Assembly: GCA_963836915.1 (NCBI GenBank)
Contig: CAWILH010000002.1
Coordinates: 1,302,001 to 1,366,000, forward strand
Reading direction: 5' to 3'
DNA: 64,000 nt
Source of the DNA: Cryomorpha sp963836915
GTDB lineage: Bacteria; Bacteroidota; Bacteroidia; Flavobacteriales_D; Cryomorphaceae
Part shown: positions 26,756 through 34,356 of the stretch, in pieces
Position numbering within the stretch: the stretch's first letter is position 1
How the letters are laid out: every line of letters starts with the position of its first letter
The notes under the pieces: generated by a model
Told to the model about the DNA's origin: nothing
Seen by the model: the letters and a program-made list of their open reading frames with translations, nothing else
The model's database searches: none
Made by a program: the position numbers and the translations under genes

Positions 26756-27493
26756 TCATTTTGACAACTTCTGTGTGCTGCGTAGTGATTCTCCCTGTAA
26801 CTCAATACGATGCGATGAATAAACCAGTCTATCCAGTATGGCATCAGCAATGGTTCCTTCGCCTATCAGGTCGTGCCATCCGGATACAGGTATCTGCGAA
26901 CCGATAATAGTTGATCCTTTTTGATGGCGTTCTTCGATCATTTCGAGCAATACCTGGCGATCTGATTGTTCTATAGGTGTAAGTCCAAAGTCGTCCATAA
27001 TCAAGAGGTCTGCCTGAGCTATTCTCTTTATTTTCTTGAGGTAAGTTCCTTCAAGTTTTGCCAGTCGAGCTTCATCAAAGAACCTGCTGGCTATAAAGTA
27101 ATAGGTTGTTTGCAGCATCTGGCAGGCCTGATTGCCAATGGCTTGGGCGATATAACTTTTGCCCACCCCGGTAGAACCAGTGATGATTATGTTTTCATGA
27201 TTTTTCATAAATGTGAGGTTTAAAAGACGCTGTACCATTATCTTATCAAGTTTACGCGAACTTTGATAGTTAATATCTGATGCCGATGCATGGATCTGGA
27301 ACCGGGCCTTGGCGATGAGCCTCTCTATTTTCCGGTGCTGCCGGTCTTCCCATTCACTATCTACCAGTAAGGCAGTAAATTCGTCTTGTTCCATGTCGCT
27401 GTGCATGTTTTGGGTGATGGCTTGGTTGTAGATGTCGGCCATGGCGTGCATGCTCATAGATTTCATTTTCTCTACTGTGTTGAAGGTGTTCAT
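26756..27493 (-). CDS. istB: IS21-family ATPase helper IstB
   Basis: A 245-residue AAA+ ATPase. Walker A is ITGSTGVGKSYIAQAI (about residue 105), Walker B is LLIMDDFGLTP and sensor-like IIGSQIPVSGWHDLIGE follows. IstB selects the target and activates IstA; it resembles the DnaC/DnaI helicase loader group. The start lies 31 bp after the istA stop, as usual for IS21. The gene is intact although its partner istA is split. Confidence 0.94.
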   Translation of the reverse strand: MNTFNTVEKMKSMSMHAMADIYNQAITQNMHSDMEQDEFTALLVDSEWEDRQHRKIERLIAKARFQIHASASDINYQSSRKLDKIMVQRLLNLTFMKNHENIIITGSTGVGKSYIAQAIGNQACQMLQTTYYFIASRFFDEARLAKLEGTYLKKIKRIAQADLLIMDDFGLTPIEQSDRQVLLEMIEERHQKGSTIIGSQIPVSGWHDLIGEGTIADAILDRLVYSSHRIELQGESLRSTQKLSK

Positions 27494-28210
27494 TGTGTTT
27501 TGTGTTTATTAAAATGGAGTGTATTAAGCATAACTTGTTGCGCCACGTATGTTTGCGTGTGGCGTTGTTTCCTTTGGCTTATAATCTGTTTGATCTGCCA
27601 TTTGGTCGGTTTTGTTTTCGAGTATTTTCGCTATGGTTTTATAAGATGATTGGGGATATTCCCAGGCACGCTGACAAGCTTTTTCTACACGTTGGTGTGG
27701 GTATTGTTTTGCCAAAGCCAAGATTCCCTGGGCTTGCTTGCAGGCGTGTTGCGGATAATCAGATTGATCGAAAAGGCGTTTAATATATGCTTGGGTGTAT
27801 GTACCTATTTTGCTTGCGCGATTTGTGAAGTCTACCGGGTCCCAGTGTGTAAATACCTGATGACCTGTAGGCATGTGGTTTTTTTGGGTTGTGTAGGCCC
27901 CTTTACGGAAGCTTCGCTTGTGAGAGGCCACGCGTTCTCGGTTGTAAAAGATCTCTACGGTGTCTTTGTTGTATTGCACTTCTACATAATGCCCTATATA
28001 TCTGCTCGGTACACTATAATAGTTCTTATCGGCGCTTAGCAGTATATGGCAGATTTTCTGCACCTTGGCGCGTTTGTAATAGCGTAGCTCGTAGGGATAT
28101 GGAGGCAAAGGGTTCATTGCATTTTTTTCGAGCTCCAGAAAGCGTTGTTCACGGGTCGTTTCAGCATATTTAAAGCTGAACTGATTGTACTTTTTGTTGA
28201 GCACCCCTAA

Positions 28211-28579
28211 ATGGTCGGACACGATTACGGAAAGAAATTCGTAATTATGGACGTGAAAACGACTGAAAAAGGAACCAAGAAGTTCACCAAAGAAGAAAAG
28301 CTGGCTATCCTGAAGGAAGCCCGTGAAACAAGTGTAAAGGCCACACTGGAGAAGTATTCGCTCTACCCAGCTACGTTTTACTATTGGAAAAACAAGTATG
28401 ATGACCAGGGCGCGGACGGCCTTGATCACAGTGCGGTAAAAGAGAAGCTCAGGACCGTCAAAGCACTTGAGAAAGAAAACCGGATGCTCAAAGAGCTACT
28501 CGCGCAAGAGAAACTTGAGAACGCGCTGAAAAACGACTTGCTAAAAAAAAAGTATCCACATCTGAGAAAGTTGCTTTAG
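28211..28579 (+). CDS. IS3-family transposase OrfA, copy B
   Basis: 122 residues, identical in translation to copy A OrfA: helix-turn-helix followed by a leucine-zipper-like coiled coil, ending after the A9 slippery run used to enter orfB. Confidence 0.9.
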   Translation: MVGHDYGKKFVIMDVKTTEKGTKKFTKEEKLAILKEARETSVKATLEKYSLYPATFYYWKNKYDDQGADGLDHSAVKEKLRTVKALEKENRMLKELLAQEKLENALKNDLLKKKYPHLRKLL

Positions 28580-29610
28580 CACGGCAGCATATCGGCAAAG
28601 GTCTTAAGCGTGACACAGTACTTGCCCTTATAGGCTTAAGTAAGCATAGTTACTACTACAAGCCCAAACCGGGTACCAAGGGCAGAAAGCCATCGACTCA
28701 TTGCCCGCAGCTGCAAGTCGATGGAAGCATTGTTTTAATATCCAATGAGGCAGTTGTAGATGAGATGGCCGACATCAAATCTGACCCAGAAACGGATTAT
28801 GGCTACAAGGCAATGACAGCAGCGTTGATGTTGCTCGGGTACATCATCAACCGCAAGAAAGTATACCGATTGATGGATCAGTGGCAGTTGCTTCATGAAG
28901 CCAGGAAGAAGGCGCCGCGTCCCTATGCCAAGTACAGGAGGGTTAATCCTACTGGGCCACTTATGGTAATCGAAATGGATATAAAGTTCCAGTGGGTAGC
29001 CTCTCACCAGCGCTATGCCTACATACTGACTATCATCGATTGCTTCACCCGTAAAGTTCTACATTGGCAAGTGGCTTATTCGATCAAAAAGAACCAGGTA
29101 ATCTCTGCTTGGCAGCAAGTTATCCTCAACTATTTACAACCGCATCAAATGCTCAACAAAGAAATCACCATCGAAGTGCGCAACGACAATGACAGCAGGT
29201 TCGTTGCCAAAGAGGTACAAAAGTACATGACTGATAATCATCTTAACCAAGTCTTTACGCACCCCTACACACCTGAAGAAAACGGGCACATCGAAAGCTT
29301 TCATGCTATTTTGGGGAAGTCACTTAGCAGAAAAGACTTCTCCACAATCACTGATTTGGAGGTTCATCTCCACGGTTTCTATGACATTTACAACACGATA
29401 AGACTTCATGGAAGCCTCGATCACCTAACCCCGGTAATGTTCTGGAATCTATGGAAAGACGGACTCATTGAGTCAATACCGCGTAAGAACAAACCTCTCA
29501 AACACAGGCTGAAAGTGCCACATTATCAGCTATCGGGCAATGGGAGCCTGAGGGCAGCATCTGGCATGCCCGAAGGGCAACAAAAACAAACGCAGGCCAT
29601 AGAGATATGA
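28549..29610 (+). CDS. IS3-family transposase OrfB (-1 frame), copy B
   Basis: Identical in translation to copy A OrfB. The DDE residues are in EMDIKFQW, NDNDSRF and GHIESFHAILGK. The first ATG is 28765; the upstream part is reached by -1 frameshifting at the A9 run near 28544..28551. Confidence 0.9.
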   Translation, partial: KVSTSEKVALARQHIGKGLKRDTVLALIGLSKHSYYYKPKPGTKGRKPSTHCPQLQVDGSIVLISNEAVVDEMADIKSDPETDYGYKAMTAALMLLGYIINRKKVYRLMDQWQLLHEARKKAPRPYAKYRRVNPTGPLMVIEMDIKFQWVASHQRYAYILTIIDCFTRKVLHWQVAYSIKKNQVISAWQQVILNYLQPHQMLNKEITIEVRNDNDSRFVAKEVQKYMTDNHLNQVFTHPYTPEENGHIESFHAILGKSLSRKDFSTITDLEVHLHGFYDIYNTIRLHGSLDHLTPVMFWNLWKDGLIESIPRKNKPLKHRLKVPHYQLSGNGSLRAASGMPEGQQKQTQAIEI

Positions 29611-30654
29611 CCTGCGTCTTCAACCATCGGTATAAAGGTCACCATCGGTTGCATCTGGCACAACAAAATTAGTACCTTGTACCACTCATTTATTAACCCT
29701 ATCGTAATTTGTCCGATTTATAGGGGGGCAAACCACTTTTCAAGAAGCTCCCTGATGGCTTTGTTAAGGTCACTGATACTGAAAAAGGTCTGTTTTGAAA
29801 GGGGATAAAAAATACGTTGATATACCAGCTTTACCGCTCCTTCTACCAGAGCCTTGTCTTTGGGATGATAAGGTCTTGTAGGGTCTATCATACAGTCATA
29901 ATGCAGCGCGCAGTCCCGAAGGGTCTTGTTGATTTCGGGAGCGTATTTATGGGTCTTACTTACCGCCGATTTCAGATTGTCTGTAACAATGGCTTTCGGC
30001 ACGCCACCTATATACTGTAGTGCACTGTTTATGCCACCTATAAAATCTTCGCGCTTTTGGCTTGCCATACATGCTACAAAAGTGTACTGGCTACAGGGCA
30101 TTATACCAACCAAAACCTCTACGGCTATTATCTCACCCGTATTGCGATCTGTATAAGAGAGTTTTTTTCCGGTATAGTCCACAAAGAGCTGTTCACCCGC
30201 TTTGTGGATGAGTATCCCACTTGGATTTTGGCGGTTGTGCCACAGTCTAAAATACTGTGTAAACTGGGTGTAACGATAGCCTTCCGGGTATCGCTCCAGA
30301 TAACTTTGCCAGAGTGTTTGCAAGGTGCAGCCTGTCTTGGTGAGTTCTTTTGCATAGTAATCGAACTCCGCTGCAAGCTGCTTGTACTTATTGGCATCTT
30401 TATAATCTGCTTGCGGAAAAAGCTCTGCGAGGTCCTTGTCGTTTAAAGAAAGAAGCTCATCAAAACTACACGAATGTGCCTTAAAAACAGCCACATAACT
30501 ATTGACCGTATTGCGGCTTACTTGAAGGGCTTCTGCCGTTTTCCGGTTACTTATACCCTTCTTTTTGAGTTGTATCAATTGTCTTAAATCCATCAGTTCT
30601 ATTCTTTGTCCGGCCATATCCTTTATTAGCAAGGCTATGGAGAAATGATGAAAA

Positions 30655-30836
30655 GTGGCACAATGATCCCCGAAATCAAATTGGATCTATGTAGGCCAGA
30701 TCTAGTAAAGTGGCACAATGAACTCCGAAATAGAGTCCATTTTGAATGGTTTTAGTTCATTCTGAGTGGCACAATGACTGACGAAATGGCTGGCACAATA
30801 TGGAGCGAAATGGGTGGCACAATGATGTCCGAAATA
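30655..30836. repeat. IS21 right-end transposase-binding repeats
   Basis: Five copies of a GTGGCACAATGA...CGAAAT module begin near 30655, 30709, 30765, 30789 and 30813. Two inverted partners are at the left end (near 26682 and 26704). Multiple terminal repeats of this kind bind IstA in IS21 elements. Confidence 0.75.
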
Positions 30837-30937
30837 TGCAAACCGTAATTGAATTAAAAAAAACACATTAAAAAGTCACCAATTTTCTTGGATTTTACCA
30901 CAGTTCAATGTTGTATGCCCGTGCTTTCTTTTCGTCC

Positions 30938-31026
30938 GTGGGTTGGCTCAGACACACTCTTTGACAAGCTTTGGCTCGTGCCGCTGGCTTGAGAGGCTTG
31001 GCAATGTGTGTGGCTGTTAGCGTGGG
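30938..31026. repeat. attC-like cassette-boundary palindrome (P9)
   Basis: ACACACTCTTTGACAAGC pairs with GCTTGGCAATGTGTGT. Besides one extra mismatch, it has the same two conserved mismatch positions (TCT against ACA) as P2, P3 and P10. The right edge GTTAGCGTGGG lies 6 bp from the AIPR stop codon. Confidence 0.52.
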
Positions 31027-31031
31027 ATTTG

Positions 31032-33353
31032 TTATCTGAACCCATACTTTTCTGCTGTTTTTAAATTAAGTCTTGCTAGAAACTTATTTCTATCTGTTAG
31101 TTCCTTTTTCCCTTCTAAAAGGTCAACCATAAATCGATATTTATATGCGTCTAGTCTTTTATTTCTTTTGTCCCATTGTACAATTCTTTCAATGAGATTT
31201 ATGGAAATTTCTACTTCTTCCTCCTTCTTGTTCTCGTCAGCATTGAAGAAGTCATCCATATCAAAAAACAATTCAGGGTTTAATTCCGCAACTATATTTA
31301 AAATAGTTTCTCCTTGGTTAAGCTGAATATCAGTTATTTCTCTGTTGTTTCTTATTTTACTACTTAGAGTAGAAGCCATATCATACTGATATTGGGTAAG
31401 GTTTTGAGTCTCTCTTCCCCAGTCTTCTATTTTCTTCCAAGTTTTAATATGTATTGATTTTAATCTATTCAATGAAGCTTCCACCTCAGCCTTTTGTGTT
31501 TCATCCTCTGTTAATTTTTTCCGCTTTTCAGATGATTTGTTTTCCAAGTCTGCCTTTAAACTTTCCAGGTCAATGTTGAAATCCTCATTTTTAATTCTAT
31601 CCCAACAGTCTTCTTTTTTTGCCCACTCTCCATATAAAGAACCAGGAGCTTGTTTTTTGATGTAATCTTCTATTTTAGACATTACCTCATGGAGTTTGTC
31701 TTTAAGAATCTCGCTCAGGGATTGTTGTTTCCAGATTTTGTATAGGTCAAGTTTATAATCCAATTTGAGACCTAACCAAGCTATTGAATAAGGAACTGTT
31801 ATGTATCGCATATCACCAATTGCATTTGGTTTTACACCGTAAATTTTTTCAGCATTTTTAAATAATAATGCTTTTGCAACTAAATCTTCAAACCAAATAT
31901 TATCAGGCTTGAAACTGAAATTATAATTAAGGAATTGAGCATAATTTTTTTGACTGCCCCTAACAACAATATGTGGGCCAACAACTAATTTCTTACCATT
32001 ATAAACTTCTTCATATGTGTTGATGTATTTAGCAAGTAGCTCTTTAGTAAACATTTGACTTCTAGGGTTCTGCTTGTCAAATTGTTTCCGTTTTGATGGG
32101 GTTATTCCAAATCGATTTCTATCATTTTTATACTGACCTCTTGAACGCTCAAAAAACCAACGTGTTTGAGTTGTTTCCCCTGAAACCGGAGGTGCCCAAA
32201 TTGTTCTTGACAGTTTTTCAATCAGTACGTGATTTTCTCTATTCGAACTTAAATCAGAAGCTGAAACCCTATTCTGAGTATTTGCATATTCTGCTATACG
32301 ACCAACAATTTCAGAAAAGTTGTCTCTGTTTTTTACAATCGTCAGTTTTACAGGAACAAACACATTGCTAATATCTATTTTATCTTTTTTCCAAGTGTGA
32401 TATACAGATGCTGTTGTTTGACCGCCATTTACAATTTGAAAATCCTTTACTAGGGCAATTGCTTTTCCTTGATTGTTGGGTAAATCTGTAATGCTAACCT
32501 CTTCGGCAGTAGCATCAATACCATTATTAAAGGCCATAAACATATGTTGCTCTTTCAAAATAGTGTTACGGATTCCTTTATTTATTTTTCCAGTAAATTG
32601 AAGAAATGAACGAACATTTTGCTCAAGCAGTCTAGCTCCGTATTGCTCATAAATATCAGCTAAAGCAAGACCTGGAATAATTGCAAGCCAAGATTGATAA
32701 TCTGAATTTTCAGTTTCATTCACAATACAAGGTACTTTATAGCCTGATTGTTCAAAGTTTATTTCAATAGGTACTCTTGATTTGTCTGAAAGATTGAAAA
32801 GATAATTTATATCTATTGTTCTATAAAAAACTGTGAAACCTGCAACGGTATCAGAAGTTTTTAAATCAGCCTTTATTTCACCATTAGTAATTAAAAAAAT
32901 ATTTACACGGGTTAAATATTCTTTAACTTCTGGAACATTAGCCAAAGTTTGAGCTAAGTCAAATATTTCTGAACTTTCCTCAATATCATTGACATAATCT
33001 TTATAAATAGCGTTCCTGAAAAATTTAACTGCTCTTTCAATAGCTTTGTCAGCCTCACCTTTAGTAACATTTTGAATATTGGAATCGCCATTATATATGG
33101 TTACAAATAAATCGAGTGTTTCGTAATTTTCATAAAGTGAATAGCCATTGATCTTATGCTCAACACCTCTTTTACTAATCTTTTCATCAAAACAAACTCG
33201 ATAGTTTTCTGTCTCGCCAGCATCTGATAAGAAGGACAATGCTAATTCTGTAAAAACCTGCTCTGGATTTGTTCCTTCCTCATCTGAAATTAGGCTCGAT
33301 TTAATTTCTTCTTGAACATCTATATAAAATTTCTGCAATTCCTTGTTTTCCAT
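31032..33353 (-). CDS. AIPR-family protein (abortive phage resistance type)
   Basis: A 773-residue protein from MENKELQKFY; an in-frame ATG 7 codons upstream would overlap the preceding gene. The central segment FMAFNNGIDATAEEV ... FQIVNGGQTTASVYHTW is the hallmark of the AIPR family, known from phage abortive infection and from restriction-like operons. The N-terminal part (about 60-200) resembles the restriction-endonuclease-like fold reported for AIPR relatives. It is the last gene of a six-gene defence operon and ends next to palindrome P9. Confidence 0.9.
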   Translation of the reverse strand: MENKELQKFYIDVQEEIKSSLISDEEGTNPEQVFTELALSFLSDAGETENYRVCFDEKISKRGVEHKINGYSLYENYETLDLFVTIYNGDSNIQNVTKGEADKAIERAVKFFRNAIYKDYVNDIEESSEIFDLAQTLANVPEVKEYLTRVNIFLITNGEIKADLKTSDTVAGFTVFYRTIDINYLFNLSDKSRVPIEINFEQSGYKVPCIVNETENSDYQSWLAIIPGLALADIYEQYGARLLEQNVRSFLQFTGKINKGIRNTILKEQHMFMAFNNGIDATAEEVSITDLPNNQGKAIALVKDFQIVNGGQTTASVYHTWKKDKIDISNVFVPVKLTIVKNRDNFSEIVGRIAEYANTQNRVSASDLSSNRENHVLIEKLSRTIWAPPVSGETTQTRWFFERSRGQYKNDRNRFGITPSKRKQFDKQNPRSQMFTKELLAKYINTYEEVYNGKKLVVGPHIVVRGSQKNYAQFLNYNFSFKPDNIWFEDLVAKALLFKNAEKIYGVKPNAIGDMRYITVPYSIAWLGLKLDYKLDLYKIWKQQSLSEILKDKLHEVMSKIEDYIKKQAPGSLYGEWAKKEDCWDRIKNEDFNIDLESLKADLENKSSEKRKKLTEDETQKAEVEASLNRLKSIHIKTWKKIEDWGRETQNLTQYQYDMASTLSSKIRNNREITDIQLNQGETILNIVAELNPELFFDMDDFFNADENKKEEEVEISINLIERIVQWDKRNKRLDAYKYRFMVDLLEGKKELTDRNKFLARLNLKTAEKYGFR

Positions 33354-33360
33354 AAAAATG

Positions 33361-34356
33361 CTATTGTATTTCACTCAAAAGAGTTTCTTGGGTAATTCTC
33401 CATTCCTCTGATTCTGACAGGACAATGGAATATTTAACATCACCGACACCAATTGGAATTTGATTTTCAGTTATTCTAGGAAAATTTCCAGAAACACGAT
33501 AAAGATTTTCCTGTCTAATTGTATAACCTTTTACTTCGTATAAAGGTCTATGCGTTTCGTAATATCCAGATTCCAATAGTTTTAGTTTAAATAAATTGGA
33601 AGCCATTGTATTGGCATTCAACAATTCCGAAACTTCTTCAATTAGAGAATTCAATGATTCTCCATTCCCTACTCTAATGTCAAGCGAAAGATGATATAAA
33701 AATATTTTTTCAATTATAGAATCATCCAATTGTCGTTCACTAGCGATATGGATTTTTTGGTGATTATTCCCGTGTGTAGTTTTTACTTCAACAGCCCAAT
33801 TTGAATACTGAAAGTCTTGGATTGACTTTTCAGGCCCAAGCCAAGATTTGAGACAATAATTTTTATCAGAAGAGTTGTTTAAGAAAAAGCGTAAAAAAAA
33901 TATCTCACCATAAAGTCCTCTTTGTGCTTCATCCGATAAACCTTGTTTACCAACTTTTTCAAACAAGGATTGCCATTTGGCTAATCGCTCTAATAATTTT
34001 TCTACTAAGGTTTCTTCGGTTGTTACTTTCGAAACGCCAAAAATCAAATCTTCACATAAAGTTGAGAATATGTCTTTATGTTGTTTGTTCAATAAAAGGA
34101 TTAATAAAAATTTCTTTGTTTTATCTCTTTCATCAGTCAATGTTTCGATCTTGATGTCTTTAAGCTTGTTCCATTGGTTAGCATCAAAAGGAAAAGAATC
34201 ATTTAAACTAAAGGCAATGCATCTTAATTTTTCAGGAGATCTTAACGCAATAAATACATCAGGTAAAACTTCTGCTGAATATCGCTTATATAACAACCCT
34301 GAGTGACTGGAAGAATCACCTTCTAAGCCAAGCCAAATATTTTCAATCTTCGTCAT
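33361..34356 (-). CDS. PD-(D/E)XK motif protein (DUF4420)
   Basis: I start it at MTKIENIWLGLEGD (34356, 331 residues), overlapping the Z1 gene by 14 bp; an upstream extension of 22 residues would lie deep in that gene. The nuclease core is GLYGEIFFLRFFL (Glu), GPEKSIQDFQYSNWAVEVKTT (D...E-x-K). DUF4420 proteins are the predicted endonucleases of Z1/MORC-type restriction systems. Confidence 0.88.
   Translation of the reverse strand: MTKIENIWLGLEGDSSSHSGLLYKRYSAEVLPDVFIALRSPEKLRCIAFSLNDSFPFDANQWNKLKDIKIETLTDERDKTKKFLLILLLNKQHKDIFSTLCEDLIFGVSKVTTEETLVEKLLERLAKWQSLFEKVGKQGLSDEAQRGLYGEIFFLRFFLNNSSDKNYCLKSWLGPEKSIQDFQYSNWAVEVKTTHGNNHQKIHIASERQLDDSIIEKIFLYHLSLDIRVGNGESLNSLIEEVSELLNANTMASNLFKLKLLESGYYETHRPLYEVKGYTIRQENLYRVSGNFPRITENQIPIGVGDVKYSIVLSESEEWRITQETLLSEIQ

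Larger units (their letters stand above)
28195..29735 (+). mobile_element. IS3-family insertion sequence, copy B
   Basis: 1541 bp, the same ends and orientation as copy A, flanked by the 5-bp duplication CTTTT (28190..28194 and 29736..29740). It is inserted antisense in istA. It is the innermost layer of an IS3-in-IS21-in-IS110 nest. Confidence 0.92.
27524..30632 (-). pseudogene. istA: IS21-family transposase IstA, interrupted by IS3
   Basis: The N-terminal part (30632..29736) has a helix-turn-helix (ISNRKTAEALQVSRNTVNSY) and the rve core with all three acidic residues: QLFVDYTGKKL, AIVTDNLKSAV and DKALVEGAVK. The IS3 insertion comes about 20 residues after FFSISDLNKAIRELLEK. The C-terminal part (28194..27524) continues with KYNQFSFKYAETTREQRFLE and the Mu-transposase-like C-terminal beta domain. 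The gene cannot make full-length IstA. Confidence 0.92.
26677..30840 (-). mobile_element. IS21-family insertion sequence carrying IS3 copy B
   Basis: The ends TGGATATTTCGGTCATACTG and the complement of CATTGTGTCC...AATATGCA form imperfect inverted repeats with TG...CA termini. The flanks AACCGC (26671..26676) and AACCGT (30841..30846) are a 6-bp target duplication with one difference. Without the IS3 the element is about 2.6 kb. It encodes IstB and an interrupted IstA. Confidence 0.9.
25502..30909 (+). mobile_element. IS110-family insertion sequence, copy 3, split by IS21 (+IS3)
   Basis: The left end (CTAAGTTTAC) follows palindrome P8. The right end (30841..30909) carries the common CACAGTTCAAT terminus followed by GTTG. 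The interior is broken four codons before the transposase stop by an IS21-family element, itself broken by an IS3 copy. This is the third insertion at an AAC^GTT cassette edge. Confidence 0.88.
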
